Shown: in pieces, positions 1 to 6,754 of the stretch
Layout: every line of letters begins with the position of its first letter
How positions within the stretch are numbered: position 1 is the first letter of the stretch
From: Halolactibacillus sp051746745
Lineage (GTDB): Bacteria; Bacillota; Bacilli; Bacillales; Amphibacillaceae
Direction of reading: 5' to 3'
Assembly: GCA_051746745.1 (NCBI GenBank)
Contig: JBNJFJ010000089.1
Location: forward strand, 1 to 8,142
DNA: 8,142 nt
Notes under the pieces: generated by a model
The model's input: the letters and a program-made list of their open reading frames with translations, nothing else
Database searches by the model: none
Told to the model about the DNA's origin: nothing
Made by a program: the position numbers and the translations under genes

Positions 1-858
1 TATAAACAAACCTTTTTTCATAAAGGCTTAATTTTTACGTCAAAAAAAGTGTTGAAGTTGGCGATTATATTGATGGGTAGTTCGCTTAGCTTGTCAGTCA
101 TTTTAAATGTTGGCAAGCTGTCGCTTAATGTCATGGTTTTTACTTTATTAACGTGTTTCCTAGGTGGTTATTTAATCGGTAAACTATTTGGTATTGACTG
201 GCGGATGAGTTCGTTGATCTCTGCTGGTACTGGTATTTGCGGTGGCTCAGCAATTGCGGCTTTGTCCCCTGTGATTAAAGCGCGTGATGCTGATGTGAGC
301 TATGCGATGTCAACGACTTTTCTGTTTGATATGTTGATGATTCTGTTGTTCCCACTGATGGGAAAGTGGCTCGGACTATCAGACATTGCCTATGGTCTCT
401 GGACAGGGACAGCTGTCAATGATACCTCAAGTGTGGTTGCTGCCGGTTATGCTTTCTCAGAACAAGCCGGGAACTTTGCGACAACCGTTAAATTAACGCG
501 GACGTTGGCAATTATACCGACTATCCTTGTGTTTTCAATGATTCAGCACCGGTTGGAACCAGCTGATGAGCGTCCTGCGTTTAAATTAACGCATATTTTC
601 CCTTGGTTCATATTAGGATTTGTTGCGATGGCACTGTTTAATACCATTGGTCTTATTCCAGCGTCACTTCAAGCATTCTTAACAATGACGAGTAAATTCC
701 TTATGGTCATGGCACTTGGAGCAATTGGTTTAAAAACATCGTTAAAAGATGTCAAACAATCAGGTGTTAAACCCTTTATGCTTGGGTTTATCATTTCTGC
801 TTTAGTGGTGATTGTCGCCTTCATCGTTGAAATAATGATGGGTCTGATTACGTTTTAA
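1..858 (+). CDS. YeiH-family putative sulfate exporter, 5' end missing
   Basis: This is an integral membrane protein of the YeiH / Cons_hypoth698 (PF03601) family, usually annotated as a putative sulfate exporter. The frame is open from the first base, and the codons before the first possible GTG (49) already read as family sequence (FFHKGLIFTSKKVLKLAIIL). The real start therefore lies outside the window and GTG 49 is probably internal. About 285 residues are visible, against roughly 340 usual for the family. Family signatures are GTGICGGSAIAA at visible residues 76-87, a hydrophobic stretch with FLFDMLMILLFP, and NDTSSVVAAG at 140-149, followed by the KLTRT segment. Several further hydrophobic helices run to the stop at 856-858. 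The sulfate substrate comes from family annotation (TauZ/SuyZ-type exporters) and is not proven for YeiH proteins. The gene 60 bases downstream may share its transcript. Confidence 0.9.
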   Translation, partial: YKQTFFHKGLIFTSKKVLKLAIILMGSSLSLSVILNVGKLSLNVMVFTLLTCFLGGYLIGKLFGIDWRMSSLISAGTGICGGSAIAALSPVIKARDADVSYAMSTTFLFDMLMILLFPLMGKWLGLSDIAYGLWTGTAVNDTSSVVAAGYAFSEQAGNFATTVKLTRTLAIIPTILVFSMIQHRLEPADERPAFKLTHIFPWFILGFVAMALFNTIGLIPASLQAFLTMTSKFLMVMALGAIGLKTSLKDVKQSGVKPFMLGFIISALVVIVAFIVEIMMGLITF

Positions 859-864
859 CGGGCT

Positions 865-898
865 TATTTTGTGGTAGTAATAAGTAGTAGACAAAATA
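865..898. repeat. inverted repeat between exporter and small protein
   Basis: Perfect 8-base arms, TATTTTGT at 865-872 and ACAAAATA at 891-898, are separated by 18 bases. They sit in the 60-base spacer before the small gene at 919. The stem is too AT-rich and the loop too long for a good terminator, and no T tract follows. It could be an operator or chance. Confidence 0.3.
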
Positions 899-918
899 CT
901 GTTGAAGAGGTGATAAAT

Positions 919-1137
919 ATGGATGTCAAGGGAATCATTGATGACGTAGTAAGTAAGGTGCGTTCGGATGAAAATTTCAAAGAAAAGTTTTTTGACGATC
1001 CGACGACAGCTTTAGAAGAAACATTTGATATCAATTTACCGAATGAACACATTGACCCGATTGTTGAAGGGGTAAAAGCGAAGTTAAACTTGGATAAAGC
1101 GGATGATATGTTAGGTAACGTGAAGAAGTTTTTTTAA
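919..1137 (+). CDS. small NHLP-leader / nitrile-hydratase-alpha-like protein, function unknown
   Basis: A 72-residue acidic protein. ATG 919 is chosen over the upstream in-frame GTG because GAGGTG lies 7 bases before it and the protein then starts with the amphipathic helix MDVKGIIDDVVSKV. The middle, DDPTTALEETFDINLPN (residues 26-42), matches the pattern of the NHLP leader domain and nitrile hydratase alpha N-terminus: Asp-Pro, an Ala-Leu-Glu helix, then a Leu-Pro turn. The tail VEGVKAKLNLDKADDMLGNV resembles, as I recall, a group of stand-alone small proteins in Clostridia and Bacilli. There is no double-glycine cleavage site, no Cys/Ser/Thr-rich core and no modifying enzyme or export ABC transporter nearby, so a RiPP precursor role is unlikely. 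There is no signal peptide, so it is probably cytosolic. It may be co-transcribed with the exporter and ends just before a strong terminator. Confidence 0.8.
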   Translation: MDVKGIIDDVVSKVRSDENFKEKFFDDPTTALEETFDINLPNEHIDPIVEGVKAKLNLDKADDMLGNVKKFF

Positions 1138-1177
1138 TCAAAAAAAACAATAATAGACACCTTTTAATATCACAAGC

Positions 1178-1218
1178 AAAAAAGCCGTCATCACATAATC
1201 ATGTGGACGGCTTTTTTT
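1178..1218. terminator. bidirectional rho-independent terminator
   Basis: AAAAAAGCCGTC (1178-1189) pairs with GACGGCTTTTTT (1206-1217). An inner CACAT/ATGTG stem continues after a two-base bulge, and the loop is AATC. The A and T tracts on both sides make it work in both directions: for the + strand small gene ending at 1137 and the - strand metY ending at 1256. Confidence 0.9.
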
Positions 1219-1255
1219 CGCACGTGTAAATATACACGCATGTTACTTATCGTCA

Positions 1256-2530
1256 TTAACCCCGTGACACATCAAGTGCTTGTTGAATGTCTTCAAGTAT
1301 ATCTTCAATATCTTCAAGGCCAACAGATAAGCGAATGAGACCAGGTGTGATGCCCGCTTCTTTTAGTTGTTCATCTGTTAATTGTCGATGCGTTTCAGAA
1401 GCTGGATGTAAGACGCAGGTACGAATGTCGGCGACGTGGACGACATTACTCGCGAGCTTGAGCGCATCCATAAACTTGATGGCGCGTTCTTTTCCCCCAG
1501 CAATATCAAACGATATGACCCCACTTGCCCCTTTTGGTGTGTACTTTTTCATTCGCTCATGGTATCGATCGGTCGGAAGTCCGGGATAAAAAATGGCTTG
1601 AACGTCTGATGTATCATTTAAGAAGGTCGCGACTTCTAAAGCATTCTGACAATGCTTTTCAATTCGAACCGCTAATGTTTCAAGACCTAGATTTAATAAA
1701 AAGGCAGTATGTGCTGCCGGATAGGCTCCGATATCGCGCATTAACTGGACCCGGGCTTTTGTTATATAAGCTGCTTCCTTAAAATCTTTCGTGTAGACAA
1801 CCCCGTGATAAGAGGCATCTGGTTCGGTGAATTCCGGGAATTTGCCATTGGCCCAATCAAACTGACCACTATCGACAATGACCCCACCAACTTGGACCGC
1901 ATGGCCATCCATATATTTGGTTGTTGAATGAATCACGATATCGGCACCAAATTCAATTGGACGACAAAGAATCGGGGTTGCGAACGTATTATCAATAATC
2001 AGTGGTAGCTTGTTATTATGAGCAAGTACCGCAAATTTTTCAATGTCTAATATCGTCATCGCCGGATTAGCAATCGTTTCACCAAAGATAGCTTTGGTGT
2101 TGGGTTTCACGTGTTGCTGTAATTCGTCTATTGAGGCTTCAGGGTCGACAAATGTACAATCAATGCCGAAGCGCTTAAATGTGACCGCGAATAAATTAAC
2201 CGTTCCCCCGTAAATCGTCGAGGCACTAATGAAATGATCACCCGCTTTTAAAATGGTAAGTAAGCTGATCATTGACGCCGCTTGACCAGATGAGGTACAA
2301 AGCGCCCCAACACCGCCTTCCATCGAGGCGATTTTTTCTTCAACTGCTTGTACCGTTGGATTAGAAATCCGCGAATACATATGCCCTTCCTTTGTTAAAT
2401 CAAATAATTGACCGATGTCTTCGGTTGAATCATATGTGTACGTCGTACTTTGATAGATCGGTAAGGCTCTTGGTTCACCGTTTTTCGGATGATAACCTTC
2501 GTGTAAAACTTTCGTATTCATTCTCATCAT
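1256..2530 (-). CDS. metY: O-acetylhomoserine sulfhydrylase (O-acetylhomoserine aminocarboxypropyltransferase)
   Basis: A cytosolic PLP enzyme of the Cys/Met metabolism family (PF01053). It joins O-acetylhomoserine with sulfide to give homocysteine for methionine synthesis. About 424 residues is the MetY length; cystathionine gamma-synthases and lyases are nearer 380-400. Visible signatures, numbered from the first ATG of the pair: YSRISNPT near 52-59, TSSGQAA near 79-85, DNTFATP near 180-186, the PLP-binding lysine in HSTTKY (Lys205), and PDASYHG further on, typical of MetY. On the minus strand GGAGG is followed by CAATC and then ATG ATG (2530 and 2527), so the start is one of these two. An ATG at 2542 overlaps the ribosome site and is rejected. 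It converges on the sulfate-exporter pair and shares its terminator. No S-box or T-box leader fits in the short upstream spacer. A methionine gamma-lyase or homocysteine synthase variant cannot be fully excluded. Confidence 0.93.
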   Translation of the reverse strand: MMRMNTKVLHEGYHPKNGEPRALPIYQSTTYTYDSTEDIGQLFDLTKEGHMYSRISNPTVQAVEEKIASMEGGVGALCTSSGQAASMISLLTILKAGDHFISASTIYGGTVNLFAVTFKRFGIDCTFVDPEASIDELQQHVKPNTKAIFGETIANPAMTILDIEKFAVLAHNNKLPLIIDNTFATPILCRPIEFGADIVIHSTTKYMDGHAVQVGGVIVDSGQFDWANGKFPEFTEPDASYHGVVYTKDFKEAAYITKARVQLMRDIGAYPAAHTAFLLNLGLETLAVRIEKHCQNALEVATFLNDTSDVQAIFYPGLPTDRYHERMKKYTPKGASGVISFDIAGGKERAIKFMDALKLASNVVHVADIRTCVLHPASETHRQLTDEQLKEAGITPGLIRLSVGLEDIEDILEDIQQALDVSRG

Positions 2531-2572
2531 GATTGCCTCCATTATGTGTAGTATTAAATGCTGTCATTATTA

Positions 2573-2581
2573 ACTATATCA
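2573..2581 (-). promoter_or_regulatory. candidate extended -10 promoter of metY
   Basis: Reading the minus strand, TG (2581-2580), one base, then TATAGT (2578-2573) forms an extended -10 element. It would start RNA near 2566, about 40 bases before the metY start. The -35 position (TACAGT) is poor, as expected for an activator-dependent promoter. This is prediction only. Confidence 0.35.
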
Positions 2582-2612
2582 CAAATATTCTGACAACTGT
2601 ACGCCATTTTTA

Positions 2613-2630
2613 CCTATAGCCGGTTATAGG
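2613..2630. promoter_or_regulatory. near-palindrome upstream of metY, candidate operator
   Basis: CCTATAGCCGGTTATAGG is an 18-base sequence with 16 of 18 positions symmetric. It lies about 47-64 bases upstream of the inferred metY transcription start, where an activator such as a LysR-type sulfur regulator would bind. The TATA half-sites resemble those of the MtaR-type MET-box, but the spacing differs. The spacer 2531-2698 contains nothing else I recognise, and no terminator for the upstream gene. Confidence 0.4.
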
Positions 2631-2698
2631 CTCAGACTATAAGGAGATATCTTTGTATGATTATTAATTGTATGAAGATCAGCTACATATCGATTCTA

Positions 2699-3541
2699 TC
2701 AGTTATAGCTCACATCTGTATTTTCGAATTGATACCAAGTAAATCTGCCTTCTAGTAAGTCCCACGTAATTTTGGCTGTTGTCGGGATAAAATAGGATTC
2801 CATCTCTTTATATTCGGCAAATTCACCGATGCAAAGCATCGGATCAGCTTCTGCGTTTGTTTCTTTATATCTCAATGCTTCGACTTTTGTTACGACGTTT
2901 TGATCAAAGAAAAACACTGCCGTTACTTGTTCATCATTTACCGTTAATGTTGCCTCTGCCGCGTTTTCATCAATCGCTTGCCACGAGATATAATCATTCA
3001 CACTCGCACTCGGGTACCACGGTAATTCCATTAAAAACCGGTGCATCGATGATTGGATTAATTTTTTGGAAGTTGTTTCGTTTGCGACTGGAATAAGGGA
3101 AGCCACTTTGATCGTCATCGATGCTTCTCTCCCATCAAAAACATCTAATCCACGCGTACCGACGATGGGCGGTGTTTGTATGTCTGCCTCCCACACGTAA
3201 CCGGGTTGGTCGAGGCGAATGATTTGACTGGCACGGGCATCAATCCATTCATTTTGATCAATCGTTAATTTCATTTTACCGTGTTGTGACAGTGTGACGA
3301 CGCTCTTGCGTGTGGATCCTACAACCCCAACATGCGTTAACCAGTCGCGAACGGGCTTCGGTAAAGGCTGAATGTCCTCATCTGTCACCACATCTGCAGG
3401 TGCTTTAGTTAGAGCCACTTGAAAATCCGTTTTTGTTTCTTCAATGGTGCGACTAAACAACATTTTTGCCAACACAATCGTCACAACAAGAACTGCGATC
3501 ACAGCTAAACTAATGATACCAGTTATTTGTAATACCTTCAT
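2699..3541 (-). CDS. DUF6544-like membrane-anchored protein, function unknown
   Basis: 280 residues. The start at 3541 is set by AAAGGATGG lying just upstream, inside the last codons of the tetR gene. The in-frame ATG at 3619 would overlap tetR by about 80 bases and is rejected. Residues 6-29 form one strong transmembrane helix with no cleavage site, so the rest is probably outside the cell, tethered. The body matches my recollection of DUF6544 (formerly DUF6920): PLPKPVRDWL at 59-68, a QHGKM strand near 86-90, QPGYVWEAD at 112-120, GLDVFDG at 131-137, HRFLMELPWYPSA at 167-179 and WQAIDENAAEATL at 187-199. No catalytic motif is evident. The one-base gap to tetR shows translational coupling, so this is likely a target or partner of that regulator. 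Family assignment is from memory of the motif pattern. Confidence 0.75.
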   Translation of the reverse strand: MKVLQITGIISLAVIAVLVVTIVLAKMLFSRTIEETKTDFQVALTKAPADVVTDEDIQPLPKPVRDWLTHVGVVGSTRKSVVTLSQHGKMKLTIDQNEWIDARASQIIRLDQPGYVWEADIQTPPIVGTRGLDVFDGREASMTIKVASLIPVANETTSKKLIQSSMHRFLMELPWYPSASVNDYISWQAIDENAAEATLTVNDEQVTAVFFFDQNVVTKVEALRYKETNAEADPMLCIGEFAEYKEMESYFIPTTAKITWDLLEGRFTWYQFENTDVSYN

Positions 3542-3542
3542 T

Positions 3543-4139
3543 TTAACCATCCTTTCGTAAAGAACCAAGTAATAAATCGAGTTGATGATTGACCCGGTCC
3601 ACAATCCAATGTTCATCAAACGGTCCTTCTTTAATGATCTTTATCATTAACCCAAAGATAGACGACCACACGAGTTGAGCGACGACGGTTGTATCGATTG
3701 GTTTAAATTCTCCTCGTGTTATGCCGATATTCAACATTTGAATCAAATGTTTTAACCCAATTGAAGGCGTCTCATCAAAAATATTCGTCACTCGGTTAAC
3801 CTCTGTATCGTCACTTAACATGATCGCTGTGTAGTAAGTTTGGAACTGGTAACTGTTTAGAGCGTAGCGAGCAAACATTTGTCTAAGTTGTGCTTCGATT
3901 GGCTCCTCTTCAGAGACAGGTACCATCACCCCTTGCATTAACTGCTTAAATCCACGTGTCATTAATGCCCGAACCAAGGCTTGCTTATTTTCAAAATAAT
4001 TATAGATACTCCCTTCTGTATAACCGGCTTGTTTGGCTAATTTTCTAATTGAAAGCTTGTTAAAGCCTTCTGTTTCAACAATTTTCTCAGCCTGGGATAA
4101 TAACATTACTTTTATTTCATCACGTTTGATTTGTTCCAT
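3543..4139 (-). CDS. TetR/AcrR-family transcriptional regulator
   Basis: About 198 residues, a normal TetR length. The N-terminal DNA-binding domain is complete: helix 1 at about 8-24, then the helix-turn-helix at about 30-49 (SIRKLAKQAGYTEGSIYNYF), followed by ENKQALVRAL. The C-terminal ligand domain is divergent and its ligand cannot be read. ATG 4139 is the only sensible start, but the bases upstream (CCG, then N) are in the assembly gap, so its ribosome site and promoter are not visible. It ends TAA-A-ATG into the DUF6544-like gene. A continuous frame joining it to the YjiH gene exists only because the 100 N bases happen to preserve frame; it is not a fusion. By family it should repress neighbouring genes, perhaps YjiH and itself (inference). 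Confidence 0.88.
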   Translation of the reverse strand: MEQIKRDEIKVMLLSQAEKIVETEGFNKLSIRKLAKQAGYTEGSIYNYFENKQALVRALMTRGFKQLMQGVMVPVSEEEPIEAQLRQMFARYALNSYQFQTYYTAIMLSDDTEVNRVTNIFDETPSIGLKHLIQMLNIGITRGEFKPIDTTVVAQLVWSSIFGLMIKIIKEGPFDEHWIVDRVNHQLDLLLGSLRKDG

Positions 4140-4142
4140 CGG

Positions 4143-4242
4143 NNNNNNNNNNNNNNNNNNNNNNNNNNNNNNNNNNNNNNNNNNNNNNNNNNNNNNNNNN
4201 NNNNNNNNNNNNNNNNNNNNNNNNNNNNNNNNNNNNNNNNNN
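4143..4242. other. assembly gap of 100 N
   Basis: Exactly 100 undetermined bases, the conventional placeholder for a gap of unknown size. It hides the last codons and stop of the YjiH gene and everything upstream of tetR: its ribosome site, possibly a promoter and operator, and possibly more genes. Confidence 0.98.
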
Positions 4243-5516
4243 AGGAACACTTTAATAATATCGATGAAGCTTAATCCGATTTTTGTCTTGACTAAAATCA
4301 TGCCCGTTTCAGATAAGAAGACGAGTTGAGTAAAAGCTAAGACGCCGATGAAGAAACGACTCGCTTCAGACGTTGCCCCTGTGATAAACAGAGCCGGTAA
4401 ATACATATCAGCAAAACCCGCAAGACTAGCAGGTGCCATCATTTCAGCTATTGATGGTGCGTATCCTAACCATTCATAGAGATAAATGAATGGAAAGCTA
4501 ATCACCGAAAAGAACGGGGTGTACTCCGCAATTACTAACGATAACGTTCCTACGGTCATGATAATAGGTAAAAATCCGACATAGATATTTAAGACGTTTA
4601 GTAAGGCTTCTTTTAACACTTCGCGCAATTTCACTTGATCTGCCTGCTTAATTGCTAAGTTATAACTATGCTTAAGTAAAGAAATATCGTTTGGTATCGC
4701 CATTGATTTCGGTGTTGTTCCGGGGTAATACGTCTCTTTAAATTTCTTTAACGGCATCCGTGAAGTAATAAATGCTAATAGAAGCGTTATGACTACAATC
4801 GATCCGTAGAAGATAGGAAAGATATGCCCAAACCGCAGCTCTTCTGCGACGGCAGCCGCAAAGGCAATCCCAACAATTGAAAAGCTCGTCGCAATAATAT
4901 AGGCTTCTCTTCGGTTATAGTAACCCCGTTGATATTGTTGATCTGTGACGACAATCCCAATGGTCCCATCACCAACAAATGAGGCAATCGCATCAATCGT
5001 TGAATAACCTGGAACTTTAAATAGTTTCACTACCACCGGACCGAGTAACGTCCCAATAAATTCAACAACACCAAAATGTGTCAGTAACGGTAAAGCCAGA
5101 ATACCAACTAAAAAGGTAATGTATAACGTCGTTAATAATCCCTCGTCTCCAGCCATCACTCCACCTGTATTTGGGTCAATCAAGACATCAGCGATAATGT
5201 TACCTTTTAACCACTGATGCACCACCATAAGGTAAAGCAATGACCCCACAACCCTTAAGATGACGTTTAATGGAGAGGCTTTAAATACATCATTTATGAT
5301 GTTACTTTTAGAGTTATACACCGTAAAAATCAGTGTCATAACGAGTACAACCCACGACATGATAATAGTTAAAGTGATAAAACTGTCCAACATATATGTC
5401 GTTACGCCATCAACAATATGTGAAATCATGATTTTACTTTCACCATTCAAGGTGACTGGCATTAAGAAAAATAAAAATCCAATCACAGATAAGCCGATAA
5501 ATTTTAAATGTTTCAT
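4243..5516 (-). CDS. YjiH-family membrane protein (nucleoside-recognition gate domain), 3' end lost in gap
   Basis: A polytopic inner-membrane protein of the YjiH family, related to nucleoside-recognition/Gate domains (PF07670). Its substrate is unknown. 424 residues are visible; family members are about 430-460, so roughly 20-30 residues and the stop are inside the N run. ATG 5516 is preceded by TTGGAGG with 7 bases spacing; an earlier in-frame ATG (5567) has no such site. Residues 1-22 are the first helix. Most of the protein is hydrophobic segments, with a soluble loop around 265-310. The family core is at about 171-220: IDAIASFVGDGTIGIV, then NRREAYIIATSFSIVGIAF. The second half repeats a gate-like pattern with APASLAGFADMYLPALFITG and LAFTQLVFLSETGMI. 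The TetR and DUF6544-like genes follow on the same strand, so it may be in their regulon. Confidence 0.88.
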
Positions 5517-5529
5517 TTGTACGCCTCCA

Positions 5530-5566
5530 ATGTTCTCAAATGAAACATAGAATACCATATGAAACA
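5530..5566. repeat. direct and inverted repeats around the YjiH -10, candidate operator
   Basis: TGTTTCAT occurs twice on the minus strand (5566-5559 and 5547-5540), 19 bases apart, bracketing the candidate -10. The second copy is also part of an imperfect palindrome, ATGTTCTCAAATGAAACAT (5530-5548). A repressor bound here would block the promoter. The nearby TetR protein is the obvious candidate, but nothing shows this directly. The rest of 5580-5700 is AT-rich with no feature I can name. Confidence 0.3.
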
Positions 5567-5577
5567 CGCTAAAACAA
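5549..5577 (-). promoter_or_regulatory. candidate promoter of the YjiH gene
   Basis: On the minus strand TTGTTT (5577-5572) and TATTCT (5554-5549) are 17 bases apart, placing the RNA start near 5542, a short leader before GGAGG. Matches to consensus are moderate (3/6 and 4/6). The -10 is flanked by two copies of TGTTTCAT (see the repeat entry). Confidence 0.3.
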
Positions 5578-5700
5578 GGTGTTTTTGAATAAAATCACAG
5601 GAATATGTATAAATATGCCCTGAATTTTAAAAGTTTATATTTTCAAAAAAATCAGGCAATATTTGATTCATAACATTTTCTCTAAATTGTTAAAAAATGA

Positions 5701-5731
5701 AAAAAGCACGCAAGTTTGATTTGCGTGCTTC
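5701..5731 (-). terminator. rho-independent terminator of the DUF2087-regulator/ywbE unit
   Basis: A perfect 10-base stem, AAGCACGCAA (5705-5714) with TTGCGTGCTT (5722-5731), and a 7-base loop. On the minus strand it is followed by a T run (5706-5701), and it lies 7 bases after the ywbE stop. The + strand has no T run, so it acts on the minus strand only. Confidence 0.92.
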
Positions 5732-5737
5732 CAGTTA

Positions 5738-5938
5738 TTATTCTGACGGCAAGATGTGTTTGACACGACCGACAATACCTGATGTAAGTCGGACTTTGAT
5801 GCCGTGCGGATGATTGTTGCTGTTGGTTAAAATATCTTTTACGACACCTTCTGTTAATTTGTTCGTCCGTTGATCTTGTTTTTGAACGACACTTACTTTA
5901 ATCCCTGGCTTAATGTTGCTTCGACTATTTCCATTCAT
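5738..5938 (-). CDS. ywbE: YwbE family protein
   Basis: 66 residues, the usual YwbE size (DUF2196). The whole protein follows the family pattern: RSNIKPGIKVSVV at 6-18, QKQDQRTNKLTEGVV at 19-33, KDILTNS, then HPHGIKVRL and the closing GRVKHILP. It is small, basic and probably a beta-barrel of SH3/KOW type, with no known activity; a cytosolic nucleic-acid-related role is only a guess from the fold. Start at 5938: AGTAGGTG lies just upstream and overlaps the TAG stop of the preceding gene, giving an 8-base gap and likely translational coupling. An in-frame GTG-type start at 5962 would overlap the preceding gene and is rejected. It is the last gene of its transcription unit, before a strong terminator. 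Confidence 0.93.
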   Translation of the reverse strand: MNGNSRSNIKPGIKVSVVQKQDQRTNKLTEGVVKDILTNSNNHPHGIKVRLTSGIVGRVKHILPSE

Positions 5939-5946
5939 GTTTTCAC

Positions 5947-6699
5947 CTACTTCTGGACCCAATAAGATGAGCCTTCTTTTTCTCGGGCCATAAACCCGTA
6001 TTCAATTAAATATCGTCGTAAGGTCGCAATATCATCATAGATCATGGCCAGTTGATGATTTAACTCGATTTCTGTATAGACCTGACCTTGATTTAAATAA
6101 TCCGCTATTTTAGCTAATATTACAATCTTTTTCTTTTCCTTCTTTGGAAAATGTTTAAGTTTCAATGGATCGAGTGACAGAAAAGCTGTTTGAAGCGTTT
6201 GATCACGTTCTTTTTCTGTGATGTGATAGCGTTCATCAACCATTGTCGCATGTTTATGAATCGGTACCATTGTGTCTGTAGCTGTCGTTTGAGCTGATAA
6301 ACGAGCTTGTTCATATACCGCTAAAAAATGTTTGGCTTGTTTTGCTTTCTCGCGCAAACTAAAACGTTGATGTCTAACCGTGGATGGTGTAACACTTAAA
6401 GCATCAGCCATCGTTTTATCTGACGCTCCTTGATACATATGAGTTAATACTGCTTGTTGTTTTTCTGTTAACTTATTATAATTTGCCTGATCGTTCAGTA
6501 ACGCACTGAAATAATCTGGATGCATAGTTTCAACATGTTTCTCGACTGCGCGTTCGGCCATAAAAAATTGTTCACCAACTTTGTAAACTTCTTGTTTATC
6601 AAAGTTTTGTTCACACGTTAAGCATACATAAGATTGCGAAGCATAGTCTTCTTTGTAACCTTTAACTAATGCATCGACTGAAAGATGTTCAATTTCCAA
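5947..6699 (-). CDS. zinc-finger / LuxR-type HTH / DUF2087 transcriptional regulator
   Basis: 250 residues in three parts. (1) An N-terminal putative zinc finger: Cys26-x2-Cys29, later His55 and His60. (2) A LuxR/sigma-70 region 4-like helix-turn-helix at about 77-127, beginning KLTEKQQAVLTHMYQG with SDKTMADALSVTPSTVRHQRF as the recognition part. (3) A DUF2087 domain at about 184-249, with KKEKKKIVILAKIADYL, VYTEIELNHQL, DIATLRRYLIEYGFM and the terminal GSSYW. TTG 6699 is preferred because AAGGA ends 10 bases before it; GTG 6708 follows that same site by only one base, and a stop lies just upstream. Bacillus relatives, as I recall them, share this order and are annotated only as DUF2087 transcriptional regulators. 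It is likely a cytosolic DNA-binding protein, first gene of a unit with ywbE. Its target and signal are unknown. Confidence 0.87.
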   Translation of the reverse strand: MEIEHLSVDALVKGYKEDYASQSYVCLTCEQNFDKQEVYKVGEQFFMAERAVEKHVETMHPDYFSALLNDQANYNKLTEKQQAVLTHMYQGASDKTMADALSVTPSTVRHQRFSLREKAKQAKHFLAVYEQARLSAQTTATDTMVPIHKHATMVDERYHITEKERDQTLQTAFLSLDPLKLKHFPKKEKKKIVILAKIADYLNQGQVYTEIELNHQLAMIYDDIATLRRYLIEYGFMAREKEGSSYWVQK

Positions 6700-6724
6700 C
6701 GTGCCCACTTCCTTTCATGCACTC

Positions 6725-6753
6725 ATTATAACACGAAAAGGAAATAATACAAA
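6725..6753 (-). promoter_or_regulatory. extended -10 promoter of the DUF2087 regulator
   Basis: The minus strand reads TG, one base, then a perfect TATAAT (6730-6725). The -35 region (TTTGTA, 6753-6748, or TTGTAT one base closer) is weak, which an extended -10 tolerates. RNA would start near 6718, giving a leader of about 20 bases holding AAAGGA and then the TTG start. Confidence 0.65.
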
Positions 6754-6754
6754 C

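Noticed and set aside
864..1052. Minus-strand frame of 62 residues opposite the NHLP-like gene
   Set aside because: Ser/Thr/Leu-rich shadow with no ribosome site; the plus strand holds the supported gene.
919..1137. RiPP precursor peptide
   Set aside because: There is no double-Gly site, no core region and no modification or export genes adjacent; only the leader-like fold is present.
1287..1782. Plus-strand open frames of 85-100 residues opposite metY
   Set aside because: They are antisense shadows of a well-supported gene, with low-complexity Ser/Arg composition and no ribosome sites.
2531..2698. SAM riboswitch (S-box) or T-box leader for metY
   Set aside because: The inferred leader is only about 40 bases, and no S-box or T-box conserved blocks are visible on the minus strand.
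3543..5567. One long minus-strand frame joining a YjiH membrane protein to a TetR regulator
   Set aside because: The join is only through 100 N bases. YjiH lacks its last residues and TetR has its own normal N-terminus, so they are two genes.
5550..5580. Catabolite (cre) site near the YjiH promoter
   Set aside because: The bases do not fit the cre consensus when aligned; the CG core is displaced.
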